Source of the DNA: Biscogniauxia marginata | Lineage: Eukaryota > Ascomycota > Sordariomycetes > Xylariales > Xylariaceae | Length of the DNA: 64,000 nt | Direction: 5' to 3' | Assembly: GCA_022695795.1 (NCBI GenBank) | Contig: MU404113.1 | Location: forward strand, 186,001 to 250,000 | In this document: positions 1 to 11,995 of the stretch, in pieces | Position numbering within the stretch: position 1 is the stretch's first letter | Layout of the letters: the number at the start of each line of letters is the position of its first letter | Notes under the pieces: generated by a model | What the model was told of the DNA's origin: nothing | The model's input: only the letters and a program-made list of their open reading frames with translations | The model's database searches: none | Translations under genes and position numbers: made by a program

Positions 1-1183
1 GGGAGAGTATCTTCCTAATTGGGTTTAATTAGAGAGCGGAATTTGTTGTCAAGAGGCGACTAAGCTATTAGATAAATTTAGCAATTGTGTACTTAATTCC
101 GCGTTTATTTCCCCGATGATGTATGTTATTGGGGTAGTTGAGATAAAGATTCTCAACTTGAATAGAGTAGAACACCTCTCGCTGGTAGCGCTAGTGGATA
201 ACGTCTGTCTAAGTCGCCAGGAATAGGAATATACCTATAAATCAGACCCTTTTCTGTTTTGCTAGAAAGCTCGTTTCTCGATAAATATTACGATACCATA
301 TCCCGAGGTTTCTTATTCCACCTGATTCGCTCTGCATACACTAGCAACGAAGGAAATAGAGACCCCGAAGACCCGAATATCTGTACTACATGTATGAATG
401 TATGAATGTATTCGTCATATACACGCATCAAGCTCGAAAGTGGAAAAGCAAATGTTGTAAAAGAAACATTTAAGACGTGTGCTATTCATTTCGAATCTGC
501 CTCTGACAAAGTAGTAACCCTTCATGATGTATTAACGCCGTTCTTCAATTCACACAGAATTCTTTTGGTACGAGTCGACATAGAAAATAGTCATTGTGTT
601 CCTAGTGTTATCATTGTTTCCTGTCCCCAGCAGTCTCTCGGGGGTATCTTCTTCGCACCGGAAAACCCACAATTTGGCCTTGAACTCCCAATTGCCTTCA
701 TATTCTTCGTAAGTCTAGAGACCACTAGCAGCTTTCTCAGTGGCCGTAAGTGCGGGCTGCTAACCCAAAGTGTGCACCTACTTGTCTCTAGAGTCTTTGA
801 GAAACAACATCTCGTTTCCTAAGGGAATGCTTCCTATAAGCCAAGACGCGTAGTCGATTCTATTGGATGTAAATGAACTGCTTGGTGAATGCAAAGATCC
901 TCGTCTGCATGGGGCTGCTTTGACAACGAGGCCGCGGACCTGATCAAAGTAGTCTATCAACAGCTCATCCTTTCCATTAGGGTTAGCTCGACCATGTGAA
1001 TCATCAATTCAGTGCTGTCATATGCAGAATACTCCCAGGGAAGCTTTGGGTCACCCCTTTGGATCTGTACTAGTGGCGAGGCTGGTCTAAAGAGACGATT
1101 TTTAAACGGAGGGTTGAAGTGAATGCTAATACCTCTGGTCTAATGACACAAACTCTTTAGCCAACTAATCGGTGTGACACGTA
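1..1183. other. Intergenic, no supported gene
   Basis: Mid-GC sequence downstream of the GRR1-like gene. Two open frames (about 406-822 plus and 778-960 minus) start at non-ATG codons and show no recognisable domain. The part nearest 1183 is probably 3' UTR of the minus-strand GRR1-like gene. I see no tRNA or rRNA here. Confidence 0.5.
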
Positions 1184-3698
1184 TTATGGCCTGATAGCGT
1201 CCTCGTCCTCCTCAAAGTGCGCTTGCATAGAAGCTGTGCTAGGGCCCGGATTTGTGCCCTGGGCACCAAAGAGCCCCGAGCCAGCCGTACTTGGACCTCG
1301 TATGTCAGCTACTGGATTGGTGAGAGCAATATTTTCCAGGCTAGTTGATGTTTGCGCATTAACCGAGTTTAAAGGCACCACCCCTTGGTCGGCTAGGATC
1401 CCAGCAGGTGTGATGAAGGGATTGGTGTGCTGAACACGAGTTTGATGCATTACATTATGCGAATTGGGCATTGCGGATGGGTGGGAATGAGGGAAGGCCA
1501 TTCCTAGAAGTTGGGGGGGAGGCGGTGGAATGGGCATGGGATCATCTGCGCCGCCTAGGGCACTGTGATCAAGGGCGATCTCACTACCCTCGCCCATATC
1601 GTCGTCTTCACCACCGTCGACATCTTCGAAATTGTCCATGTCAGCAACAGGTGCAGGAACCAGACCACCAACGGGAGCAGGAGCCGGCCTTCGCCTCGCG
1701 TGTGGGCGTGCTTCATGGTATTCAGCAAATTCCTCCCGTGAGCTGAGGTAACGTCGTAGGCCAACAACACCATTGCCGGAAAACACGCAGAAAACCGTTC
1801 GCTGATGCTCGGTAAAATCTAGAAAGGGAAGTTAGCATCTAGTAGATTGGCTAGCCCATTCGAATACATACCTGGAGGTGCCTCGCGACAGAAACTCTCC
1901 AGGTCATCCCGAAGGAATGCAGGAACACCAGTTAAACTGAGATGAGTGAGTTTGGGACAGCAGTTCAGAAGCTTGATAATACTCTGCAAATAGGGTCAGC
2001 ATCTGCGGCAGGGTCTAGAGTTATATGGTAAACTATACCGGCAGCGTAAGATTAGTGCAGTAGCTTAAGTGAACCCGCTCCAAACTACTGGAGTGATGTT
2101 CGTGGCCCGGAATAATGTTGTTTGATGCGTCCCGACGGGCCTTCATTCGGCTATTGGCCTTGGCCAGTGCATACATGCTCTCGTCTGTGATATTAGCACA
2201 CTTTACCAGCCCAATTCTCTTCAGCTTAGGAAGTGTCGCCAGACGCACAACGGACTCGTCGGTAAGATGTGTGCAGCAGCCAAGATCGATGTAACGAATG
2301 CGGTTGCAACATTGTACAAGATGCTTTACAGCGTCGTCCGTGATGTGCCGACAGTGCCCTAGATGCACGTAGTGTAGGTTCTTGCCTAAACGCGCTATGG
2401 CATGAACTGCGGTATTGGTAATATTGCCGCACTTGGCCAGGACTAGATTCCGCAACCTTGGGGCCACGTCGATGATCTTTTCCACAGCTCGATCCGTCAG
2501 TCGAGAGCACGATGTCAGGTCGAGAATGCGCAAATGCTCGTATATTCTGTTAGGCGGGAGAGTCAGGAAGGCGCCATCGTCGATGAGGTCACAGTTGGCT
2601 AGGCGCAACTCTCGGAGAGACTGTCCCCTCGCAAGGAGTGCCGTTACAGGCTCATTGCCAATGTTCCCACATTGGTGGAGATCGATCTCGAGAATATTCG
2701 GACAATGGTTCGCAAAAGCAAGAACGGCATTGTCATTCAGTTGGTCACAGTCGTTGAGCTTGAGCTGTCCGCGTAGACACAATTAGCGATATGATGTATT
2801 TTCTACCGACCTAACCGAAGATGCCTGCACTATTGAAATCGAAACAAAAAAAAGGTGGGGTTAGGGGGGGAGGGTGTATAGAGAAAAGACGTACCCGCTT
2901 GATATACTTGCAATTCTCGGCGAGTTGGACTAGGCTTTCGTTCGAGATGTGCTTGCAGCCCGAGAGATTTAGGCCCTGGAGCCTCGGACAGTTCTCAGCG
3001 ATAGTGCTGATGGATGATTCCGTGATGCTGATATCGCCCGAGATGTCCAGCGCAAGGAGGTGCTGACTGCTTCTGACCAGGGGTATCAGTCCCGAATCAG
3101 TCAATCCTTTGCAGTTAGTCAGGGTGAGGCGTTCGACGCGGGTGCAGACAGCCAGAGGCATGACACTTCCATCATTCACCTCGTCTGCCAAAGCGGCCAG
3201 GTTCAGGCGCTTAATAAATTCCGTGTAGGTAAAGAAGGGCTGCTCAAGCCCGAGGGTATTGCAGATGGATGAATGCTTCTCCCAGGTAGTGCAGGTAGGC
3301 CGATGCCAAAGGATCTCGACTACATTGCGCGCCCATCTCTTGCAGGTGAGCATGCAGTGGAGGAGGTCAGTCGGACTGCCGAGGCGGGCAAATATGCTGA
3401 TGAGGATCTCGCTGGGTAGAGCAGCAACGGTAGGAAGACACTCGTGGTCGGTGACCTGCATATCTTGCAAGTTAGGCACGACACCTAGGGAAGACTGGGA
3501 GTCATTGGTGGCGAGAAAGAAGTCGGACTCCTCATTGTCGGCGGGGGCCGGAGAGTTGGTCGAGGAGGAGGATCGTGAATCCCGCGGATCTTCGGTCATG
3601 ATGATTGAAGGTGGATTCGGTGCCGAAGCGGCGCCGGCGGTTGCTGTCCTAGAGTTTCGAGCGGCGATGACATCGAGAGAAGGAGCCGGAGGTCGCAT
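1184..3698 (-). CDS. grrA: GRR1-like F-box/leucine-rich-repeat subunit of an SCF ubiquitin ligase
   Basis: Four exons: 3698-2895, 2764-2039, 1983-1872 and 1818-1184, giving 758 residues, all with GT-AG introns and continuous frame. Residues 1-85 are Ser/Pro-rich. An F-box lies at about 90-135 (LPSEILISIFARLGSPTDLL, then CKRW). About a dozen amino-acid/cysteine-type leucine-rich repeats follow (for example CSRLTDRAVEKI, CCTHLTDESVVRLA). A conserved block after the repeats reads LSLTGVPAFLRDDL, then FCREAPPDFTEHQR. The tail is Pro/Asp/Glu-rich and low complexity. The family, yeast Grr1 and Aspergillus GrrA, recruits phosphorylated G1 cyclins and nutrient-signalling proteins to Skp1-cullin for ubiquitination, and GrrA is needed for ascospore meiosis. 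Start: ATG at 3698 follows a CT-rich stretch typical of fungal 5' UTRs. The function follows from the family. Confidence 0.93.
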
Positions 3699-4639
3699 GG
3701 TATTTTCTTTTCGTTTCTTTTCTTTTCTTTTCTCTGCCTTTTTTTCCCGCCTTCTGCCTTTCTCTCTGCTCGAGCTCGCCGATAAAAGGGGACTCAGCGG
3801 GGGCGGAGACGAACGGAGGGGGTTGGATTGTCAATGTTGATGTCGATGTCGATGTCGATGTCGATATTGATGGGGATTTGCGACGGTGGATAGATATGGA
3901 TAGATGGACGGATGGACGGAGAGATGGAGACGCGGATCTGATCGAGGGGCAGATCAAATAGGTACAGGCTACGTAAGATGCGGTGGCTCCTGTACGCAGT
4001 TGTGGGAATACAGATTACACAGCAAGCACCTTCGGCAGCAAAGACGCGATGTCCGAGTCAAAACGAATGGGTCAATTGACGATGAAGACTGGCAGATGCA
4101 TATCAGCCGGAAAGACCAGGCGAAACCCGACGACGTTGGTGATGATGGGGTCTGTGATGGCTTGCGGATGGAGGAGACGAAAGACACGGAGAGCGGAGAA
4201 TGTGCGGAAGCGGAATGTCTTGGCCAATGTAAGGCTCCCTCCCCGTGTTGCAGACAAGGCTGTATCGGGCGTAATTCGATGACGGTAGGTATTGTTTGCG
4301 TGTACCTATTGAGATGTCGATCGCGTGGATGTCGCGGCGTGGTGTCCTATGGCTTTTTGGGTAGGTCCGGGTACGTTGGTTGAGTATGCCCAAGTGACGC
4401 TGTGACGATGGTCTGGTTTGGTCTGGTCTTGGTCATAGTGTCTACCTAAATTAACCTACCTAGGTACATACCTACCTTGTGTACATACATACATCCAGTC
4501 TCCAGGCTGTTGATTAGGTGATGGTGGGGGACCTCAGCGGTGCATGAATGGTCCTACGTATTATGTATATAAGTAGGATGTATGTACCGAGGTATGTACC
4601 TAAGTTTGACGCAAGGGCTAAGCTGGAGGTTCCCGCTGT
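3699..4639. promoter_or_regulatory. GRR1-like gene upstream region with CT-rich tract and hexamer repeat
   Basis: Immediately upstream of the minus-strand start codon is a tract rich in TTTTC/CTTTT on the plus strand (about 3700-3775). A (TGTCGA)n-type microsatellite lies at about 3837-3872. The rest is mid-GC, and its overlapping open frames in several phases have no protein-like features. It is most likely the 5' UTR and promoter of the GRR1-like gene. Confidence 0.45.
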
Positions 4640-5530
4640 TCATTTTTCTTTCTTTAATATCGTATTTTTATATAACTTAGTTCCTTTTAAATAAAAGTTA
4701 AATATCTTTATATTAATAATTATAAATAAAATATAAATAAATAAAATAGTTTTTATATAAATATTATAATAATATAAAAAGGTTTAAAATAAAGTTTAAT
4801 TTATTAATTTATTAATAAAAATATTAAAGGTAAAAAAGAAAGAAAATTTAAAATAATTATTAAAGTTATTTTAATAATTAAATATATTTTAAGCTTTATA
4901 TATAATAGTTAAATAATTAATTTATAAGGGTTTTAACTTTATATTATATATATAAATGCTTTTTTATTTCATATCTTTTTAAATAAATAATAACCTTTTT
5001 AAATAACTTAATATATATTGTTTTACTTTATTTACTTTACTTATATATATATTTATTAATAATATAAACTTTCTTATTTTATAATAAATATAATAACGAA
5101 ATACTTATTTATTATTTATTATCTTATTAAACTTAACATTATTAAGTCGTAATAATAAAATTATAATTTAGTTATAAAAAAATCGAAAGATTTTTAACCT
5201 TTTTTAAATAAATAAATTATTTATTTATTTAAAAATAAAAAATAAAAAAGTTAATTATATTAATAAAAATTATAAAATGATTTATAAATTAAAAAATAAT
5301 GTTATTTATTTATTTATTTATATAATATATAATATATTTATATATAAAATATTAATATAATAAATAATATAAATTTAAAAAACGATTATAAATTATATTT
5401 TTAATAAAAAGCGAATATTAAACTAGTTATTAAAATTTTATATTTAAACCTTAAATGTATTAACCACCTTTACAGTACTTTATATCATTATAGAAATAAT
5501 TCCACTGCTTTAAATAAATAACGAGCTAGA
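4640..5530. repeat. AT-rich, RIP-like island with a degraded transposon fragment
   Basis: Composition shifts abruptly to almost pure A/T with abundant TA steps and only scattered G/C, then returns to normal at about 5530. No open frame survives. Part of it (about 4806-4902 and 5073-5165) aligns by eye with 36847-37030 in the large AT island, and this copy has A/T where the other keeps G/C. It is an old repeat-induced-point-mutated element. Confidence 0.75.
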
Positions 5531-6198
5531 TTATCCACAGAATAACGTTCAACGTTTCTACGCTAAGTTAGTAGGATCTACAAATATTGATAGACATTCA
5601 GGTCCAAAGAGCGGTGTTGGCCAATACCGTGAGCCAGTATGGCTATTGACAGGTACATATGTAGGCACCTACCTACGGTAATATCAGATTCGTCCGGGGG
5701 TTGGACTCTAAACTCCGGGAATTCTGGAGTTGATGTCACTACACTAATAAGGTCCTTGCATATCGAGGGCATGTAATCCACACGAAACCCCAATATCAGC
5801 TAATGGCATTAAGGGATGCAGTGTCATCTTCATCCAGGCGCATCTAATGCAGACCTACCAGAACTACCTATATAGGTGCATACAGCACCCTTTCCCTGCA
5901 GCAGTAATATTACCGCCGAGTTGTGCTACGTAGCTGCGTAGGTACCTTAACCTACCTAAGGATTCTGTAGGTGTATAAGTGGCTTACCAGCTGCACAGTG
6001 CGGGAAGGAAGCCAATGACCTTCCAACTACCGTCGATTCTCTCCGTTATCCCAGTCTCTCATCTCTCAGCCCTAGCTTGCATCCATACCTCATCGGAATG
6101 CTACCTTATATCGAAGTCGCAGGAAGGGCCCTTTCTTGTTCTCCCTCCATTGGGTCACGGCCACCGTCGTTGCTAGACGACGGGATATATTTGTTACA
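5531..6198. other. Intergenic, no supported gene
   Basis: Mid-GC spacer between the AT island and the assembly gap. It contains several TACCTAC/TAGGTA motifs (for example around 5667 and 5940-5960). No gene is recognised. Confidence 0.4.
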
Positions 6199-6411
6199 TT
6201 AAAACACATTTTCCTCCGTCTTGGTCGATCACAAGGCGGTCTGTTGTTCATATTTAACTTACGTAGTGGGGGGGGGGGGGGGGGCGGGGGCGGGGGGGGG
6301 GGGGGCGGGGGGCGNNNNNNNNNNAAAACAAATTTTCCTCCGTATTGGTCGATAACAAGGGGGTTTTTTTTTCTTATTTTAATTACGTTGTCCCCCCCCC
6401 CCCCCCCCCCC
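6199..6411. other. Assembly gap with poly-G/poly-C runs and a duplicated flank
   Basis: Ten Ns lie at 6315-6324. The left side is a long G run (about 6269-6314, broken by single Cs), and the right side ends in a C run (about 6392-6411). The roughly 70 bases before the G run (about 6199-6268) and the roughly 65 bases after the Ns (about 6325-6391) are near copies of one another: both read TTTTCCTCCGT, then TTGGTCGAT, then ACAAG, then TTACGT. This looks like one locus represented twice by a good and a poor read rather than a real duplication. Confidence 0.8.
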
Positions 6412-6519
6412 TAAATCAATATCTTCTCCGTGTATCGTCACTGCTTGTTTCTTCGTAGGTAACGCCATTGTTGCCATTGTTACTCCTGTTACCGTCGTTG
6501 CCATCATATCATTATTATC

Positions 6520-7653
6520 ATGGCCGGTACCATCATTATCACGGGTGCGAACGGCTCTCTCGCCGTACATGCCGTCCAACAAATTCTCACCAAGAGCCCC
6601 GAGACAACCCTCGTGCTTACTGTGCGTCGCACCGAGGACGATGATCCCAACACCAAGAAGCTGCGCGCGACCATCGCCAAGTTCAAAAATGCCCGGACGA
6701 GCATCCGGCAGCTGGATCTAGCCTCGCTGACGGCCGTGCACGAGTTCGCGGGCACTATCGCCGCCGAGATCGCCGAGGGCAAGCTGCCACCTCTCGTTGG
6801 CATCGTCTGCAATGCCTACTACTGGAACATGGTGGCCGACGCAGAGTTGACGGCTGACGGGCTCGAGAGGACGATCCAGGTAAACCACGTCTCGCACGCG
6901 GCGTTGGTGCTGCGGCTGCTCGGCAACTTCGATCCGGACAAGGGCGGCCGGCTGATCCTGTTCACCAGCGATGGGCATGAAGACGGGAAAAACGGCCTCC
7001 AGAAGTACCCGCCCGGAATTCCGGACGACATCGACAGTCTGGTCAAGGCCACACCCGATGCTGACAAGCAGGGCCGCGGCTTTGAGAGATACGCCAATTC
7101 CAAGCTTGCCGTCCTCATGTGGACGTACGCGTTGAACCGGTACCTTGAGAAGGTAGGTAGTGTCTACTTATTACGACTGCTTCACTGTTATTACTCCACG
7201 TCGTGCACTCCTCCATCTTGTTTCACCTTATCGAGTCTCGGCAATGCGTAAGGGTCAAGCTAAAAGGGAAAAAAAAAATATCACTAGGATGAAACGCTGA
7301 GCAAGATCACTGCCGTGGTTATCGACCCGGGCAGTCTAGTCGATTCGCGCGCTCTGCGTACCAACACGCCTCAGTTCTTGCATTACGTACAGAAGCTCGT
7401 TCTACAACCGTTACGCCCATTTCTCCGTCTTAAGGACCCGTCCATGCGCACTGCAGCCGACGCGGCCGCGGACGTAACAGCACTCGTGCTCAACCAGGCG
7501 AAGACCGGCGAGCGCGGGTACTTTAAGCTACTTAACAAGGAGAGCAGCTCCAAGGCTAGCCTCGACGAGACCAAGCAAGAGAAGGTGTGGGAGAAGACGG
7601 CGGAATGGGCTAAGATTACGAAGGAGAACACTGCCCTCAAGAGCGGTATTTGA
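6520..7653 (+). CDS. Short-chain dehydrogenase/reductase (SDR)
   Basis: Two exons, 6520-7152 and 7288-7653, give 332 residues. The Rossmann-fold dinucleotide-binding motif is TGANGSLA at residues 8-15, a variant of TGxxxGxG. The catalytic triad is visible as Ser150 (in FTSDGH), Tyr191 and Lys195 (YANSK). The usual NNAG is replaced by CNAYYW. An Asn in VNHVSHA matches the structural Asn of the family. The length and C-terminal extension resemble retinol-dehydrogenase/WWOX-like fungal SDRs, which are soluble NAD(P)H-dependent oxidoreductases. The substrate is not predictable. The start is the only in-frame ATG ahead of the nucleotide-binding motif and lies just downstream of the suspect gap, so the promoter sequence is unreliable. 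The gene converges on the cupin gene, with stop codons 234 bases apart. Confidence 0.88.
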
Positions 7654-7887
7654 ATGCCTACCACGCTAATACGAAAACACAATTCACGGCTTAGGGTGTC
7701 TGTTTTATGTGCTTGGTAGAGGATTCTCTTACGGAACGGCTATTTGGACCTCTGTAGTGGTAAATTGTGGCGCCCGCCTGGGCGATGTCTACCTTGGAAC
7801 GGTCGGTAGTAATATTTGAATGTCATCACACATGAACGAAGCATTTCTTGCATTTAGATGATCCAGGTTGAGAGATCACCTGAAGTA

Positions 7888-9013
7888 CTACTCGGTCTTC
7901 GCCCGGTCGGCAAACCGCTTCTGGAAGATAGACATCTCCATCTTCCGACAAGCAAGGTCCCAATTGTTTGTCCACTTCTTGTAAAAAGGCTGGTAGCCTA
8001 TCAGGCCGCCGATCCACCTACCGACTATGATTCCCAGGGCCCGTGATAGGATCCGTCCGAAGGGCACCCACCAAGGGAGCGAGAGGTATGAGCCTCCAGC
8101 ATCGAACATCTGCAGTAGTCACGAACGTGTGAGTAAGGAAGGATACGGCTCCGAGAAGCAAAGACGGTAACATTGGCCGGCCGGCGAGAAAAGGGAACGA
8201 AATGAAGGCGGGATCGGATAAGGTACATACGCTCATGACCTGCACAAGATCGACCTTTTCCCCTTCCACGACAATCCGGTCTTGGTAGGCATACCAGTTC
8301 TCGAAGAACACGGTGTCAAGCCGGAATATAGCATCCGCATCCTGTCCCGAGAGCAGGAACCTCGTCTTCTCCTGATTATCCTCCTCAGCATCATCATTAT
8401 CCTGCTTCTTTTCATCCACCTCCGCCACCGGCGAGTATAGCCGGTGGTTCGTCCACGGCTTCACGCAGAATTCGCCATCGTCCGGGCCAAGCACGCGCTC
8501 CCGGCCCTCGACCTCGACCGCAAGCCGGCCCTCTAGCACCTCGATGTACTCTTCCTGGTAGGGGTGGAAGTGCAGCGGCGGCTTCAGCGAGGCCACGGCG
8601 GCGACTCGCGGGTGTCGCAGCAGGAACGTGACCTCGTAGGCGAAGATGCGGTCCGGGTGCATCGGATGTCTGATTACGTGCACGGTGATGCCACCTTCAA
8701 ACCTGTTGTCGTTGGTGTCGCCCACGGATTTGTCCGTGACGCCCTCATGTTAGCGTGTGCTGCGGCCAGCAAGGCCTCCATAGTTCGCCCTGCTCTGTTC
8801 TTGCGAATTAGACGAGGAGGAGGCTACACTTGCAGCCAGAAAACGCCGGGAGGTTGGGTGGGCGGCGGTATTACATGTGGTGGATGAGTAGGAATTAGAC
8901 TGCAGAAAGATGAGCTTGGGCCTGACTTACGCTGTGATTGTCCGACCAATATCCGGATCGACATCACCAACGGCATCGCTAGCGGTGACAGTGGCTGCGG
9001 CAATGCTAGACAT
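7888..9013 (-). CDS. Cupin-domain protein
   Basis: Three exons, 9013-8931, 8702-8231 and 8109-7888, give 258 residues. The conserved cupin barrel begins with HFHPYQEEYIEVLEG and ends near KPWTNHRLYSP. The HxH...E set (HFH with EEYIEVLEG) and the later His are consistent with a metal site. The C-terminal exon (WWVPFGRILSRALG) may be membrane-associated. The long reading frame of the middle exon has no upstream ATG in phase. The first exon (MSSIAAATVTASDAVGDVDP) was placed because a GTAAGT donor, a CTAAC branch site and a CAG acceptor join it in frame to FEGGITVHV. Cupins of this type are found in fungal metabolic loci as isomerases, cyclases or dioxygenases, but the activity here is unknown. 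Confidence 0.78.
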
Positions 9014-10312
9014 GGCGAAGAGAGGATCAATCTCGATGCCCAAGCAACTGATCTGGCGGCCACCTAAGTCTACCTGTTGCTGGCTACTATACAATCACTA
9101 TTCCCACGAGTAGCGAATAGTCACTTACCTCACACACGAGGGCCAGGCGTATGGAGCTACCTAGTAGACTGGAGTAGCCTTAGCACAATCCAGCCCGGTG
9201 TAGCTATGTAGGCAGGCTGGTAAGCCAGGAATGGCATCGGAGTCCCCGTACGTACACCCGGGATTGAGATTAGGTACCACCTAGGCAATGATGCTGTTAC
9301 GTTTATTTCCTGTCTGTACATGGGCCCCTTTCTGGCCAGAGGCAACACCGTTAGGGACGACCTCTAGCTCCTATCAGTAAAGATCCCCAGAACTACCAGG
9401 TACAGGTACCTAAGTACTAGGTATCGTAACACATGGTTTTGTTAATATGTAAACCAATGCCTCACTAGGGCAGTGTATACTAAACTAGTGTACCTAGTGT
9501 ACCTAGTTGACTGCCGCCGATCCGTGCGATCCGTCGTTTTCACTTTTCTTATTACCTACTAGTAACCTGGCCCCTGCAGGCTGCAGCAATCTAATAAGGT
9601 TGGCGGCTTACGAATCCCTCAGAACCCTTCTTACATGCATCCCACATGTAGTCATGTCCATTACATAACACGAAGGAACCTTCAGTCTATGTGCCCCACC
9701 CCCACCCCCCGGTAAAGGTAGCCTGTCCCTGTCTAGGTAGGTACTAACTAGTGTATGCACACTATACCACTTACACCACCTTACCTTACATATAGCTTAA
9801 CTATAATATACTCCGTATGTGCTTACATATGTAGTAACCCCAGCTCGATTAATTAATTAGTAGGGGTAAATTTAATGGGCTTTGAAAATTACTCGGTACC
9901 TGTTCAAGACTCGGTGTGATGATCACGTTCATGTTGTTTAAAATGGCATCTTAATTTTTCGCACTCCGTCTGATAGAAATGATAGGCCGCCCCGCAACCA
10001 CTTTGGATTACACTGTGGACAGTGTGCCCGACATATTAGCATACAGGAAGTGTTACATATTACATGTTCCGTACGTTCGGAGTGCGAGAGCGCGACGCAA
10101 ATACACATGTAGAGTACCTACATATGCACATTTGATAGCCAGGATCAGGGGTTAGCCACGTTCAGCTACGACCCTGCCAATGCGAGGCCAGGACACACAG
10201 CAGGTGTCAAATACATCGCGTAAGCGACAACCAGCCATCAAGTTACGGCAAACCCGAGAGGGAGATATGAATGATGATATTATTACATATTGATATCTGT
10301 CTAAATTAGTAC
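9014..10312. other. Intergenic, no supported gene
   Basis: Upstream of the cupin gene and downstream of the FAD oxidase. It is rich in TAGGTA/TACCTA motifs (about 9160-9190, 9400-9425, 9730-9745) and otherwise featureless. Part is presumably cupin promoter and oxidase 3' UTR. Confidence 0.4.
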
Positions 10313-11995
10313 CTACGCATTGGGTATCTTGAAGCCTCCTGGAACCAGGTTCTGGAAAACCAGATGCGGGTCGTACCGCTTCTGCGCAGCTCTCAGCTTT
10401 GCCAGGCTGTCGGCGCCGTAGTGTTCGATCACGGGCTGCTCGACACTGGCGTCGTTCATGAATATGTAGTCTACGTACTTGTCCGCACTCTTCGCGGCGG
10501 TCTCCACCTTGTCGATGATGCTCTTTGTCGCGTTTCTCGCCGTGGCATCATCCTCGGCATCCCACCAGCCCACATCGAGGACAAGCCATGTCTGGTTGGC
10601 GCTCTCCAGCCCAAGGGCGTTGCCGCCCCGGGCGTGCCCTGCTTGTACTGCGCTAGTTGATATAGGCTGCCAGCCCAGCGCGATGCTCCCGGCCGTTAGT
10701 GACCGGATGACATCCAGCTCTGGTGCTGACGTCAGAATCTGCTGGAGCGTCCCGAACAGCGCTGCGTCTGGCTTAAAGCTCGTCGCGAACCAGTCAAGCC
10801 GCGGCAGCTCTGCAGCGGTCTGTGACGCCAGGAACTCGGTGAGGGTCTGTAGCTTGGTAGTGTCGGCTGCGGTCGTGATATTGTAGAAGGGCGCAAAAAC
10901 CGATGGCGATTCCACGGGCTTCAGGTACACCATGTTTACTATGACCCCAATGGTCGAGTTCAGGGGGAAGGCCTGTAGCATCAAATTTGCGTAGGGGTCC
11001 TTCTGGGCAACGGTCTGGTATTCGAGCATAGCATCGAACAGCGCGGGCAACGCTTCCAGGGTATACACTTTAACTCCGCCCCATACACTGACTATGGGAT
11101 ACGTAGTGAGCGTGAACTTCGTGACAATTCCTTCCCAGACGTAAGTTACTCGTACAAAATGGAACAAATCACTTCTCATTTCGGTGGTCTTACCAAAGTT
11201 GTTGGCACCACCTTTCAGTGCCCACCAAAGGTCCGGGTTTGACTTGGCGTTGGCGTTCACGATAGAGCCGTCTGCAAGCACAACCTACACATCATAATAG
11301 TGTCAGCATCATCCAGTACTTGTGTCGGATTAATCTAGGTGGGTATACCTCGAAGTTAACAACATTATCACACACCAAGCCGTAGAGATCAGTCAGGTAT
11401 GAAAGTCCGCTTCCAAGCGCAAGACCACCCACGCCAACATCCAGGATTCGCCCTCCAACTACGGTAACGTTATATTGGTCGAGTTGGTGGTATACTTCTC
11501 CCCATCTCAGGCCCGAGCCGACCACGGCCACCTTCCTCGCTGCGTCGTACTCTACCGTGTTGAATTTTGACATGTCTACCAAAACGCCATCGTTGATGTT
11601 CGCCCCCAGCGGTGCGGGCGAATGACCACCCGAGCGAACTGCGAAGTGAACTTCCTCGGTAGTCAAGTGCTTCACCAAGTCGGAAAGCTCTTCCACCGTA
11701 CTTGGCCGGACAATACATGTTGGTGACGCCCAAGCAGTCTGCACCCTGTGCAAAGATAGGTAAGCTTCCTGACCGGTTCCTGGATTCATATGTTTGGTTA
11801 TAGCTACCAGTTCACTTCGCTTAGGTTCTGGTACTGATCCTCGGAAGGTAAGACAGTGTCGGCGCCAAAAGTACCCTCAAGATACTGGCACGCGGCGGCG
11901 GCGGTGGCAGCAGCATCCCGTTGTTGTAGACAAAAAGCATGCGAGGATAGGTATAGAAGGCACCCCAAAGCCGACCAGATTGTAGAGCGAGCCAT
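10313..11995 (-). CDS. Secreted FAD-linked (berberine-bridge-type) oxidase, monocovalent
   Basis: Four exons, 11995-11808, 11745-11349, 11284-11194 and 11130-10313, give 497 residues with every junction in frame. Residues 1-24 form a signal peptide (MARSTIWSALGCLLYL onward). The PCMH-type FAD-binding domain has RSGGHSPAP with His104 placed to carry the 8-alpha-histidyl FAD bond. The second flavin-linking Cys of bicovalent family members is absent: the corresponding stretch reads GGRILDVGVGG. The C-terminus ends with the BBE motif (RYDPHLVFQNLVPGG). Relatives oxidise sugars, alkaloids or prenylated natural products with O2. The gene is transcribed divergently from the UbiA prenyltransferase, with about 2.0 kb between starts. 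ATG 11995 was chosen because the longer frame upstream begins at GTG. Confidence 0.9.

Noticed and set aside
406..822. Plus-strand open frame of about 139 codons
   Set aside because: It begins at a non-ATG codon (TTC/TTG region), has no domain and lies in what is probably 3' flank of the GRR1-like gene.
778..960. Minus-strand frame with a fairly protein-like composition (GLVVKAAPCRRGSL)
   Set aside because: It starts at TTG, has no upstream ATG or splice site that I could defend, and shows no recognised motif. It could be a non-coding RNA or chance.
8824..9063. Minus-strand frame overlapping the cupin 5' end
   Set aside because: It begins at GTG and is the wrong phase. The true first cupin exon uses another frame over the same bases.
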